Of a stretch of 64,000 bases of DNA, positions 24,674 through 32,316 are shown in pieces. A program made the position numbers and the translations under genes. This DNA comes from Blautia sp. (GTDB taxonomy: Bacteria; Bacillota; Clostridia; Lachnospirales; Lachnospiraceae), in contig JAMPHB010000002.1 in NCBI GenBank assembly GCA_023663685.1, positions 1 to 64,000 on the forward strand, read 5' to 3'. The first letter of the stretch is position 1. Each line of letters begins with the position of its first letter. The notes under the pieces are model-generated. The model made no database searches and was not told the DNA's origin. It was given only the letters and a program-made list of their open reading frames with translations.

Positions 24674-25027
24674 TTATTTTACTAACTCCTTGACCTTGGC
24701 GGCCTTGCCGACACGGTCTCTTAAGTAGTAAAGTTTTGCACGGCGAACCTTACCACGGCGAACTACCTCGACATTCTCCACGTTCGGAGAGTGAAGCGGC
24801 CATGTCTTCTCTACGCCGACGCCGCCGGAAATCTTTCTCACGGTGAAGGTCGCGCGGTTGCTTCCGCCCTGCTTCTTGATCACGGTTCCCTCGAAGACCT
24901 GGATACGCTCGCGGTTCCCCTCCTTGATCTTACCGTATACCTTAACGGTATCGCCCACGGAGAACTCCGGCACCTCTTTCTTCATCTGCTCTGCTTCAAT
25001 GTTCTTAATAATCTCTGTTGCATTCAT
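24674..25027 (-). CDS. rplS: 50S ribosomal protein L19
   Basis: A 117-residue ribosomal protein with the L19 layout: helix at the N terminus, [33 protein letters not shown], the ERI-FPLHSPN-like segment ([17 protein letters not shown]) and the basic tail [18 protein letters not shown]. The ATG at 25027 has CAGGAGG at the right distance; an upstream in-frame start at 25048 is not favoured. It heads the block with the lepB-like gene, rbgA and rnhB. Confidence 0.96.
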   Translation of the reverse strand: MNATEIIKNIEAEQMKKEVPEFSVGDTVKVYGKIKEGNRERIQVFEGTVIKKQGGSNRATFTVRKISGGVGVEKTWPLHSPNVENVEVVRRGKVRRAKLYYLRDRVGKAAKVKELVK

Positions 25028-25138
25028 AATAATAACCTCCTGATTCATTTGACGTTCTTAATGCACCACTGCAACAGAGGACCGTCAGCTCACAACATGG
25101 ATACGTTATCACAATTTTTGAAAAAAAGCAAGCATTTT

Positions 25139-25900
25139 TTATTTTTCTTCCAGAAGCTCTTTTGCAAATTCCTCATAATCCTGCATTGTCGTGCATTTCG
25201 GCGCGTAATCCACCAGAAGCCTGTGTGCCTCCTGCGCCTCCCTCGTCTTGACGCACTCGCGGATTTTTGCGTCAAACAGCCGCGTCTTCATCTGTCCCGC
25301 CACCTCGCCCAGCTCTGCAAGCACGGTCTTCTCCAGATTCGAGCGGCCGGAGTACTTGACCAGCAAAAGTCCCGCGATCCTGAGTGAAGGATTCTGCCGT
25401 CTCTGCACCGCCCGTATGGTGTCGTGGAGCTGCTTCATGCCCTGCAGAGAATAAGCGTCCGCCATCACCGGTATGATCACGGCGTCCGCAGCAATCAGGG
25501 AATTGTACAGAATCACATTCAAAGAGGGAGCCGTGTCGATCACTATGTACTCATAGCCCTCCAGCGCGTCGATCGCGTCCTTTAAGCGGTACAGCCCCTC
25601 CACGTCGCCGTCCAGCATCTTTTCCGCCTTGGCAAGGAGCGGGTCGGAGGCTACGATATCCCCGTTTTCCATGTGCTGGATCGCCTCGTCGATGGGAAGC
25701 CTCTCCGAGTCCACCATCACGTCGTAGAGTGTGGCTACATTCTCGATTCCCGCCTGATAGGTGCTGGTGCCGTTCCCCTGCGGGTCGGCGTCAATGAGCA
25801 GCGTCTTCGCCCGTTTTGCGAGTATCCCCGCCAGCGTCGTGGCGGTGGTGGTCTTACCGATTCCGCCCTTTTGGTTTGCTATTACATAGGTAACTGCCAT
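25139..25900 (-). CDS. ParA/Soj-family ATPase
   Basis: A 253-residue P-loop ATPase with the deviant Walker A KGGIGKTTT near residue 11 (the first Lys is the ParA signature), DADPQGNGT, and IVIDTAPS. No N-terminal DNA-binding domain is present, so it is the short Soj type. No parB lies nearby; the partner upstream is a DUF6465 protein 19 bases away. ParA homologues without ParB also position other cargos, so chromosome segregation is not assured. The start ATG 25900 has GGAGGAGAG upstream. Confidence 0.88.
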   Translation of the reverse strand: MAVTYVIANQKGGIGKTTTATTLAGILAKRAKTLLIDADPQGNGTSTYQAGIENVATLYDVMVDSERLPIDEAIQHMENGDIVASDPLLAKAEKMLDGDVEGLYRLKDAIDALEGYEYIVIDTAPSLNVILYNSLIAADAVIIPVMADAYSLQGMKQLHDTIRAVQRRQNPSLRIAGLLLVKYSGRSNLEKTVLAELGEVAGQMKTRLFDAKIRECVKTREAQEAHRLLVDYAPKCTTMQDYEEFAKELLEEK

Positions 25901-25919
25901 CCTGCTCTCCTCCCCTGCA

Positions 25920-26174
25920 CTAAAACGGGATGCTTCCGTCCAGTGTATCATTCACTACATAAAACACGGTCTGCTCCTCCGGCTTGATGTAGATATCTAC
26001 CTTCTCAATCTCCCCATCCTGCATTCCTCTGCCCAGAATATCCCGCCGGATCAGAGCCATCAGATTTTCCTGCTGCCGCTCCCTCCCCTGAAACTGGATC
26101 ATTACATTCTTTTTTGCCGTGGCAAAGCCGCCAGCCAGCTGCTCGGCTCTCTCCACGCTACTCTTCCTCGCCAT
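25920..26174 (-). CDS. DUF6465 family small protein
   Basis: An 84-residue protein. The beginning is a basic helix (MARKSSVERAEQLAGGF), the middle MIQFQGRERQQENLMALIRR, and the end VDIYIKPEEQTVFYVVND matches what I recall of DUF6465, a Lachnospiraceae family with a Y-hx-KPEE-x-YYVVN end. Function unknown. It shares a promoter (26207-26235) with the ParA-type gene 19 bases downstream, which suggests a functional link. Confidence 0.75.
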   Translation of the reverse strand: MARKSSVERAEQLAGGFATAKKNVMIQFQGRERQQENLMALIRRDILGRGMQDGEIEKVDIYIKPEEQTVFYVVNDTLDGSIPF

Positions 26175-26206
26175 ACCAACATCCTCCTTCGTGCGGATAT
26201 AGCTCT

Positions 26207-26235
26207 ATTATATGCGCATTTTCACCGAATAACAA
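26207..26235 (-). promoter_or_regulatory. Sigma-A promoter of the DUF6465-parA unit
   Basis: Minus strand: TTGTTA (26230-26235), 17 bases, TATAAT (26207-26212), about 30 bases before the start at 26174. Confidence 0.75.
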
Positions 26236-26283
26236 GTATGTAGTTTTATGAAATACAAAAACAATGTGATGGCAGACGCAGCG

Positions 26284-26745
26284 CTACTGCGAAGAATGAA
26301 AAAACCGGCCGGAAAATGCCTTGCGGCCGCTGATGCCGCTTTTTTCGTAGATGTGGGTGACATGCTTTTTCACGGTGGTCTCGGAAATGAAAAGCTCCTC
26401 CGCAATCCGGAGATTGGAGCAGCCATTCGCGACCAGAAGCCCCACCTCTGTCTCCCGCCTGGTAAAGCCATGCTCCGCGGCAAAGGCAAGATAGGCCTCC
26501 TTGTCAAAGACCTCCTCGCCGCTTCCCTCTTTTTCCCTTTTTTCTGTGCCCTCCTCCCTGTTCCCGCCTCTGTACACGAAGCACAGAAGCGCCGAGCCAA
26601 CTGCCGCCATGCCCAGCGTCCCGAGGTTCACCAATGTACGCAGGGCCGGCTCGCTGATTCCCACGCACTCCATCACCAGCGTAAAAACCAGCAGAAGCAG
26701 ATAGATGACGGCCAGCAGGGTCTCCTTACTCCTCTTCATCTTCAT
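26284..26745 (-). CDS. Membrane-anchored LuxR-type helix-turn-helix protein
   Basis: A 153-residue protein. Two membrane segments come first (LLAVIYLLLLVFTLVMECV and LGTLGMAAVGSALLCFVY), then a charged linker with many Glu and Lys, then a LuxR/NarL helix-turn-helix (FTRRETEVGLLVANG, NLRIAEELFISETTVKKHV). So the DNA-binding domain is tethered to the cytoplasmic face. The start overlaps the 3' end of the preceding MotA-like gene in another frame; I take ATG 26745, but ATG 26739 is possible. No response-regulator receiver domain is present, so the signal may come through the membrane part or the neighbouring MotA-like protein. Confidence 0.75.
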   Translation of the reverse strand: MKMKRSKETLLAVIYLLLLVFTLVMECVGISEPALRTLVNLGTLGMAAVGSALLCFVYRGGNREEGTEKREKEGSGEEVFDKEAYLAFAAEHGFTRRETEVGLLVANGCSNLRIAEELFISETTVKKHVTHIYEKSGISGRKAFSGRFFHSSQ

Positions 26746-27265
26746 TGTCCGCCACAATCCTCGCGTTTGCAAACTCCATTTCCTCCGGCAGATCCATGGC
26801 CTCTGTGATATAATTCTGTACATGGACGCTCAGGGGAACTAATATGGTTTCTAAAATAATGCCATACAAAACGGTAATTGTCATGGTGGCCGCAATCGGG
26901 CCGATGTTTGAGAAATCCTCCACATTACAGAGGACAACGATAAATGTGACGACCGTGATAAAGGATGCTCCACAGGCCACCAGTCTCTGCAGCATCTTTA
27001 CCGCCTCCAGCGATTTTTTCATCTGGGCGATGGTGTAATGCGTTTTTCCAATGGAAAAGGCGTTGAAAAAATCCTTTGCCGTCCCGGACACAAAGAGCGC
27101 GGGCACTACGAACAGCAAAAGACAAAGCGCAGACGGAAAATCCAGCATAAAAACCATATTCCGCACAGCGGCCTCCCCTCCGGTCACGATTATGGTAAAC
27201 ATGAGCACGACAAAAATCACGACTACCTCTAAAAATAACACCTTTCCAACAGATCTTTTTTTCAT
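26726..27265 (-). CDS. MotA/ExbB-like four-helix membrane protein
   Basis: A 179-residue protein with four hydrophobic segments. Helices 3 and 4 (ITVVTFIVVLCNVEDFSNIG, then ATMTITVLYGIILETILVPLS) are like the end of MotA/ExbB proton-channel proteins, where a Gly-rich second-last helix precedes a LYG-x-hh segment. The cytoplasmic loop is much shorter than in MotA and lacks its charged stator residues, so it is unlikely to be an ordinary motor protein. It lies between motA and a membrane LuxR-type gene, whose start overlaps its end. Confidence 0.6.
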   Translation of the reverse strand: MKKRSVGKVLFLEVVVIFVVLMFTIIVTGGEAAVRNMVFMLDFPSALCLLLFVVPALFVSGTAKDFFNAFSIGKTHYTIAQMKKSLEAVKMLQRLVACGASFITVVTFIVVLCNVEDFSNIGPIAATMTITVLYGIILETILVPLSVHVQNYITEAMDLPEEMEFANARIVADNEDEEE

Positions 27266-27324
27266 AGCAGCTTCCTCCCCCGCATATTTTACGAATATAC
27301 TACCACAATGCCGCTTTTCCCACC

Positions 27325-27352
27325 ATACTACCTTTCAAAAACCGGGTAGTAT
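27325..27352. promoter_or_regulatory. Inverted repeat between motA and the MotA-like gene
   Basis: ATACTACC (27325-27332) is repeated inverted as GGTAGTAT (27345-27352), nine bases after the motA stop. A further ATACTACC lies at 27298-27305 and another at 28226-28233 upstream of motA. No T run follows on either strand, so it may be an operator or an RNA stem rather than a terminator. Confidence 0.35.
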
Positions 27353-27360
27353 TTTCCGCA

Positions 27361-28164
27361 TCAGGCCGCTTTCCGGCTCTGGGAGTCCTCTCTTTCCTCC
27401 CACCCGTTTCGGAAAGCGCGGATTTTTTCCCTGATGACCATGGGATTGTCCCCCGCCTGAATGGACAGCACGCCCTCCATGACCAGCTCCATGCCCATTT
27501 CCTCCAGTGTACTGCTCCTCTTAAGCTTCGCCGCAATGGGGATACAGATCCAGTTTGCCAGAACGGAGCCGTAGAGGGTCGTGATCAGCGCGAGGGACAT
27601 GCCATAGCCCACCGCCCCCGGATCGTCGCCCATGGATTTCATCATATTGATGAGCCCTAAAAGCGTCCCTACCATCCCCCACGCCGGGGCGTAAGCCCCC
27701 AAATTCTCCCAGAAGGTGATCCGCCTCTTATTCTCCTCGGATTTATGTAAGAGGTCGGTTTCCAGAATATCTTTGATGAGCTCGGGATCGGTTCCGTCAA
27801 TGGTCAGCCGGATTCCCTTCTCCATATAGGGATTGTCGATGCCGGCGCTGTACTCCTCCAGCGCGAGAAGCCCCTCCTTTCTGGAAATCAGCGCCATTTC
27901 GTAGATCTGATTACCGATCTCGTCCAGATTCACTGTCTGCTGCCGCATGGCGGCGGAAAAGCTTTTCAGCCCGTCTACAAACTCCCCGAAGGATTCCGAT
28001 GTAATCATCACCGCGAAAACAGAGCCTCCAAAGGTGATGAGCATCGAGGGAATGTGGATAAAGTTAAGGATTGTCTGAATGCCGCCGTTCGTCGCAATGC
28101 CCGTGATGATCATTGCAAAGCAGCACAAAAAGCCGGACAGTGCAGATATGTTTATTTTTTTCAT
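27361..28164 (-). CDS. motA: Flagellar motor stator protein MotA
   Basis: A 267-residue MotA: two N-terminal membrane segments (ALSGFLCCFAMIITGIA; IPSMLITFGGSVFAVMI), the cytoplasmic region with helices, then ENLGAYAPAWGMVGTLLGLINMM and SLALITTLYGSVLANWICIP, the typical third and fourth helices. MotA forms the ion-driven stator only with MotB, yet no motB follows; the next genes are a MotA-like protein and a membrane LuxR-type protein. The ATG at 28164 has GGAGG upstream, and both start codon and ribosome site lie in a perfect hairpin (28162-28196). Confidence 0.88.
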   Translation of the reverse strand: MKKINISALSGFLCCFAMIITGIATNGGIQTILNFIHIPSMLITFGGSVFAVMITSESFGEFVDGLKSFSAAMRQQTVNLDEIGNQIYEMALISRKEGLLALEEYSAGIDNPYMEKGIRLTIDGTDPELIKDILETDLLHKSEENKRRITFWENLGAYAPAWGMVGTLLGLINMMKSMGDDPGAVGYGMSLALITTLYGSVLANWICIPIAAKLKRSSTLEEMGMELVMEGVLSIQAGDNPMVIREKIRAFRNGWEEREDSQSRKAA

Positions 28165-28196
28165 GGTATCGCCTCCTACGCTTTGTCGATACCATG
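28162..28196 (-). promoter_or_regulatory. Perfect hairpin covering the motA start, ribosome site in the loop
   Basis: CATGGTATCG (28162-28171) and CGATACCATG (28187-28196) form a perfect ten-base-pair inverted repeat with a 15-base loop that contains AGGAGG. The ATG of motA is in the inner-strand stem. This could block translation until melted, or be a DNA operator, as the palindrome is also symmetric in DNA. Confidence 0.5.
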
Positions 28197-28236
28197 AACA
28201 TAACATGTCTGCCCTGTCCGGTCTATACTACCTTTT

Positions 28237-28704
28237 TCAGTTTGAGGGAGGATTTTTCCTGCCGGATCTGACAGATGGCCTCTCTCCGCCTTCATCATTT
28301 TTTACATATTCGGAGAGTTCATTGCGAGATCCAAAGAAATGCATATAACTTGTCTGATTATCAAACAGAAATGATATGTCCTTTAAAATATCAAAACCTA
28401 ATACCATGTCAGTCACGCGCTTATCAAATGTTACCCATATATCTCTTTTACCAATATCTATATTATTTATGCACATTAAATCAACTGGAAATTTATAATA
28501 GACAATAGGCTCATTATCTAATCCGGCTAATACTATTTTATCATATTGTTTACAATCGTTTTCATTGACCCTGATACTCAAACTAAGGCTGGGGCAACAG
28601 GTATATAATGCGCCAGTATCAACCATAAAGGATTGAACACTCAACAAATTCTGGGCAAAACACTGTACGAATATTCTATTTTTATTTAACCTCACGCTGA
28701 ACAT
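28237..28704 (-). CDS. Retropepsin-like aspartic protease-like protein
   Basis: A 155-residue protein of AT-rich composition. It has the single-chain retropepsin layout: VDTGA (catalytic Asp-Thr-Gly, near residue 28) after a hydrophobic strand, and near the end VLGFDILKDISFLFD, which matches the I-LG-D-L-h-D segment of retropepsin folds. No signal peptide or membrane anchor is seen, so it may be cytosolic. Its start (ATG 28704, weak ribosome site; ATG 28716 also possible) overlaps the 3' end of the small gene upstream. The AT-rich composition, unlike all neighbours, hints at recent transfer. Confidence 0.65.
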   Translation of the reverse strand: MFSVRLNKNRIFVQCFAQNLLSVQSFMVDTGALYTCCPSLSLSIRVNENDCKQYDKIVLAGLDNEPIVYYKFPVDLMCINNIDIGKRDIWVTFDKRVTDMVLGFDILKDISFLFDNQTSYMHFFGSRNELSEYVKNDEGGERPSVRSGRKNPPSN

Positions 28705-28948
28705 ATAACACCCCATCTATAGCATTATAACTGCCACTCGTTGAATAATAGTAACCATCTCGACTTGCATTAGATTCCTGACTCAATTTACATAAATCAA
28801 AAAAATCTTCTTTTGAATCGCTTAAAGCATATAATGTACCATATTCATCCGCAAGGCTTGCCAGCTTAAATATAAACATACATCTGGGATATTCTCTCAT
28901 AATAGTCCCAAGTGTTTTTGGTATAGTCTCATTCAGTATTTTAAGCAT
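28682..28948 (-). CDS. Small AT-rich protein of unknown function
   Basis: An 88-residue protein with no family I recognise. It has helices with an aromatic central part (CMFIFKLASLADEYGTLYAL) and a Ser/Tyr-rich end, no Cys pair or membrane segment. It has its own extended -10 promoter, GAAGGGAG at eight bases before ATG 28948, and its end overlaps the retropepsin-like gene by 23 bases. The tight overlap suggests that both act together, for instance substrate or inhibitor and protease, but that is a guess. Confidence 0.55.
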   Translation of the reverse strand: MLKILNETIPKTLGTIMREYPRCMFIFKLASLADEYGTLYALSDSKEDFFDLCKLSQESNASRDGYYYSTSGSYNAIDGVLYVQREVK

Positions 28949-28988
28949 AGTATCAACTCCCTTCACGGTTACCAGACTTCTTTTTAAG

Positions 28989-28997
28989 ATTATACCA
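28989..28997 (-). promoter_or_regulatory. Extended -10 promoter of the AT-rich pair
   Basis: Minus strand TGGTATAAT, an extended -10 (TG one base before TATAAT), with no good -35. It lies between the prfA stop and the small gene and gives the pair its own transcript. Confidence 0.6.
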
Positions 28998-29015
28998 TGT
29001 CGTCAATCCCTAAGT

Positions 29016-30092
29016 CTAGCCCTCGTTCTGCATACGGCTTAATTTTGCCGCCTGGTCTGCAGTTATGCAGCCGTCGATGAGCTCCTGAATGTCTCCGTCT
29101 AAAACCTTATCCAGCTTATAGACTGTCATGTTGATACGGTGGTCTGTCACACGGCCCTGCGGAAAATTGTAGGTGCGGATCTTCTCCGCCCGGTCCCCGG
29201 TGCCGATCTGGCTGCGCCGCTCCTGCGCCTCCGCATCCTGCTTCTTTTGGAGCTCCAGGTCATACAGCTTCGCCCGCAGCAGGGCAAAGGCCTTTTCCTT
29301 ATTCTGAATCTGCGATTTCTCCGTCTGACTGTAGATGACAATGCCTGTGGGATAGTGGGTCAGACGCACCGCGGAATCCGTAGTGTTGACACACTGGCCG
29401 CCGTTCCCGGACGCCCGCATAACGTCAATGCGGATATCTTTTTCATCAATCTGAATATCCACGTCCTCCGCCTCAGGCATCACTGCCACTGAGCAGGTCG
29501 AGGTCTGAATCCGTCCCTGCGATTCCGTCTCCGGCACACGCTGTACCCGGTGTACGCCGGACTCATACTTGAGCACCGAGTAGGCGCCGTCGCCGGTCAC
29601 CATGAAATTTACGGATTTCATGCCGCCGATGCCCGTCTCGTCCGCCTCCAGCGTCTCCACCTTCCAGCGCCGTCTCTCCGCATAATGCACATACATGCGG
29701 TAAATCTCTGCGGCAAAAAGCGCGGCCTCCTCGCCGCCCGCGCCCGCGCGGATCTCCACAATCACATTCTTGTCGTCGTTAGGGTCTTTCGGGAGAAGCA
29801 AAATCTTTAGCTTTTTCTCCAGCTCCTCCACCTGCGCCCTGGAGTCGTTCATCTCCTCCTTCGCAAGCTCCCGCATCTCCTCGTCTGACTCCTCGTCCAA
29901 AATAGCGAGGGAATCCTCAATATTCTGCTTACACTGCCTGTATTCTTTGTATGCCTCCACAATGGGAAGCAGATCGCTCTGCTCCTTCATAAGCTTTCGG
30001 AAGCGCTCCGGATCATTCGCCACGTCCGGCTCGCTCAGGGTATTCATCAGCTCCTCGTAATGATGGAGCAAATCCTCTAATTTATCGAACAT
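29016..30092 (-). CDS. prfA: Peptide chain release factor 1
   Basis: A 358-residue RF1 that ends translation at UAA/UAG. The catalytic GGQ is in [21 protein letters not shown] near residue 236, and the codon-reading region holds the P-x-T-like loop typical of RF1. It lies after prmC, whose product methylates the Gln of this GGQ motif. Start at 30092 with a GGAAAGGAAG ribosome site. Confidence 0.96.
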   Translation of the reverse strand: MFDKLEDLLHHYEELMNTLSEPDVANDPERFRKLMKEQSDLLPIVEAYKEYRQCKQNIEDSLAILDEESDEEMRELAKEEMNDSRAQVEELEKKLKILLLPKDPNDDKNVIVEIRAGAGGEEAALFAAEIYRMYVHYAERRRWKVETLEADETGIGGMKSVNFMVTGDGAYSVLKYESGVHRVQRVPETESQGRIQTSTCSVAVMPEAEDVDIQIDEKDIRIDVMRASGNGGQCVNTTDSAVRLTHYPTGIVIYSQTEKSQIQNKEKAFALLRAKLYDLELQKKQDAEAQERRSQIGTGDRAEKIRTYNFPQGRVTDHRINMTVYKLDKVLDGDIQELIDGCITADQAAKLSRMQNEG

Positions 30093-30161
30093 TTCTCTTC
30101 CTTTCCTACTCTATAACCAAGACCATACTCTAACGCATATTTTTATCCATCTTTTCATGTG

Positions 30162-30992
30162 CTAGAGATATCCCATGACCACCCGGTCTCTGTGCGCCAG
30201 ATCCTTCACGATCCGCACATCAGAATACCCTGCATATTTTAACATTGCAGAAACCAAAGCCCCCTGCTCACATCCGGTCTCAAAGAGCACGCTGCCCTGC
30301 GGCTTTAAGTAATTGGCGCATTCCTTTAGCATCTCCTTATAAAAAAACAGTCCGTCCTCATGTCCGTCCAGCGCCTTCACCGGCTCAAACTGGGACACCT
30401 CCGGCATCAGGGAGATAATCTCCGCCGTGGGAATATAGGGAGGGTTTGCCACGATCATATCAAAATCGCGCTCCACTACCTCGTCAAAGAGATTGCTTCT
30501 CTCAAACACCGCCGCCACATCATGGCGTCTGGCATTCTCCTTCGCCACCTTTATGGCCTGCTTGGAAATGTCATAGCCAAAGCCCGTCACACCGTGGGAA
30601 TGCCGTAAAATGCTAATCAATACACAGCCGGAGCCGGTACACATGTCCATGATCTTCATCCCCGGCCTCACCTGCTTTAGCGCCGCCTCCACCAGAGTCT
30701 CGGTATCCTGCCGCGGAATCAGCACATTGGAATTCACATGGAAGGAAAGCCCCATAAATTCCTGCTCCCCGGTAATGTACTGCAAAGGAACCCGCTCCGC
30801 CCGCTTACTGATCACGGAGCGAAACTCCCGCAGCTGCTCTTCCGTCATCTCCTCGTCCATATGCATGTAGTAGAAGGTGTGGTCAATTTTGCAGACCATG
30901 GCAAGAAGCAGCCACGCATCGTTTTTTGCCTCCACAATGCCTACTTGATTCAGTTTCTGCTCTCCCTGCGCAATCGCCTCACGGTAAGTCAT
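30162..30992 (-). CDS. prmC: Release factor glutamine methyltransferase
   Basis: A 276-residue SAM-dependent methyltransferase that modifies the GGQ glutamine of release factors. SAM motif MDMCTGSGCVLISIL and the substrate-glutamine motif NPPYIP (VANPPYIPTAEI) are present, preceded by the helical N-terminal domain. The ATG at 30992 lies inside the end of the DUF1385 gene (30979), with GGGAG before it, so translation is likely coupled. It precedes prfA. Confidence 0.95.
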   Translation of the reverse strand: MTYREAIAQGEQKLNQVGIVEAKNDAWLLLAMVCKIDHTFYYMHMDEEMTEEQLREFRSVISKRAERVPLQYITGEQEFMGLSFHVNSNVLIPRQDTETLVEAALKQVRPGMKIMDMCTGSGCVLISILRHSHGVTGFGYDISKQAIKVAKENARRHDVAAVFERSNLFDEVVERDFDMIVANPPYIPTAEIISLMPEVSQFEPVKALDGHEDGLFFYKEMLKECANYLKPQGSVLFETGCEQGALVSAMLKYAGYSDVRIVKDLAHRDRVVMGYL

Positions 30993-31956
30993 CCTGCTCT
31001 CCCTGCGGTTCTTCCGCTTCCCTCTGCCAGCTCCTCCAGTCAAACACGGCATTCACCGCCGCAATCCCGACCTCTATCATCTCATCCTCCGGCTCTCTCG
31101 TGGTGAGACGCTGCATCCAAAGCCCCGGCTGACTCAGTGCATTTACCAGCCGGTTGTCATACCGCCCTGCCAGACGGATAAATTCGTAGGACACTCCGGC
31201 AATCACCGGAATCAGCAGGAGTCTCAGAACAAGCTGGAGAACCCTGGAGTCCACGCGGATAAAGATAAAAAACACAATACTGATCAGCATCACAATTAAA
31301 AGAAAACTGGTTCCGCAGCGCTTGTGCTGCTTTGAACTGACCCGCACATTTTCTACCGTCAGCTCCAGCCCGTGCTCGATACAGTTGATGCATTTGTGCT
31401 CTGCCCCATGATACATAAATACGCGCTTAATATCGGGCGTCTGTGAAATCAGCAGCACATACCCGATAAATATGGCAAGCCTTATCAGTCCCTCCAGAAG
31501 CGCGATCAGCATCTTAGAATGGATCACTCTTTGAAAAAATCCGGAGAGAAAATACGGCAGCGCAAAAAAGATTGCGAGAGCCAGCAGAATGGAGAAAACA
31601 AGCGTACCGGACATCATCGCCTTTTCCTGCTTCTTCTCCTTTTCCTCCAGCGCCTTAAGCTCCTGCGGCGAGAGTCCCTCTCTCTTCTTCTTCTCCGCCT
31701 CTGTCTCCTCGTCCTCGTAGAAGGAGGCCGAGTACATGAGTGTGCTCATGCCCAGACAGAGGGATTCTACGAAATTGACCACACCCCGGACTATGGGCAG
31801 ATCCCGCAGGGTTTTATTCTTCACTACACCCTTATATTCTGTTATCTTCACTTCAATTCCATGATCCGGCCTGCGGACGGCCACCGCATACCGGTCGCCG
31901 TTTTTCATCATAACACCCTCCATGACCGCCTGCCCGCCTACTCCAGAATATCTCAT
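30979..31956 (-). CDS. DUF1385 membrane protein (YqhQ type)
   Basis: A 325-residue protein of DUF1385. It begins with GGQAVMEGVMMKNGDRYAVAVR, the family signature, and has about five membrane segments. A conserved HGAEHK-C-hN motif (YHGAEHKCINCIE) follows the third one; these His, Glu and Cys residues suggest a metal or active site at the membrane. The family is found between rpmE and prmC/prfA in many Clostridia and its function is unknown. It overlaps prmC by 14 bases. Confidence 0.9.
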   Translation of the reverse strand: MRYSGVGGQAVMEGVMMKNGDRYAVAVRRPDHGIEVKITEYKGVVKNKTLRDLPIVRGVVNFVESLCLGMSTLMYSASFYEDEETEAEKKKREGLSPQELKALEEKEKKQEKAMMSGTLVFSILLALAIFFALPYFLSGFFQRVIHSKMLIALLEGLIRLAIFIGYVLLISQTPDIKRVFMYHGAEHKCINCIEHGLELTVENVRVSSKQHKRCGTSFLLIVMLISIVFFIFIRVDSRVLQLVLRLLLIPVIAGVSYEFIRLAGRYDNRLVNALSQPGLWMQRLTTREPEDEMIEVGIAAVNAVFDWRSWQREAEEPQGEQDDLP

Positions 31957-31975
31957 ATTCCAGCCCTCATTTTAA

Positions 31976-32006
31976 AAAAGGTTGAGGTACGCAGCCTCAA
32001 CCTTTT
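31976..32006 (-). terminator. Rho-independent terminator of rpmE
   Basis: Twelve-base-pair stem AAAAGGTTGAGG / CCTCAACCTTTT with a seven-base loop, followed on the minus strand by six T in total. It starts about 20 bases after the rpmE stop and ends before the DUF1385 gene, so that gene probably has its own promoter or depends on readthrough. Confidence 0.9.
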
Positions 32007-32025
32007 CTGTAAACCAATTCCGTTC

Positions 32026-32223
32026 TTACATGCCGTACTTTTTATTGAACTTCTCAATACGGCCACGCGCCTGATTCGCCTTCTGCTGTCCGGTATAAAA
32101 CGGATGGCACTTGGAGCAGATCTCTACATGGATCTCCGGCTTGGTAGAACCGGTAACAAAGGTATTCCCACAGTTGCAGGTAACGGTTGCCTGATGATAA
32201 TCCGGATGGATTCCTTCTCTCAT
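32026..32223 (-). CDS. rpmE: 50S ribosomal protein L31, zinc-binding type
   Basis: A 65-residue L31. It has the four zinc-binding Cys of the C+ type (TCNCGNTF and [10 protein letters not shown]; Cys16, 18, 37, 40) and the end [11 protein letters not shown]. It is expected to be used under zinc-replete conditions; a C-minus paralogue may be elsewhere. It has its own promoter (32280-32308), AGAGGTG ribosome site and terminator. Confidence 0.96.
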   Translation of the reverse strand: MREGIHPDYHQATVTCNCGNTFVTGSTKPEIHVEICSKCHPFYTGQQKANQARGRIEKFNKKYGM

Positions 32224-32279
32224 AATTTCACCTCTTCTATTTTAATCGTTGTGTTTATATTCTGCTAAACAGCTTATTC

Positions 32280-32308
32280 ATTCTAGCATAGCTATATAAA
32301 AAATGCAA
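32280..32308 (-). promoter_or_regulatory. Sigma-A promoter of rpmE
   Basis: Minus strand: TTGCAT (32303-32308), 17 bases, TAGAAT (32280-32285), about 55 bases before the rpmE start and just past the stop of rho. Confidence 0.8.
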
Positions 32309-32316
32309 TAGATAAA

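Noticed and set aside
27298..28233. GGTAGTAT motif as a regulon site
   Set aside because: The motif occurs three or four times near motA and once in the promoter at 2217-2233, but it resembles sigma-A -10 surroundings and no consistent spacing is seen. Kept only as a possible inverted repeat at 27325-27352.
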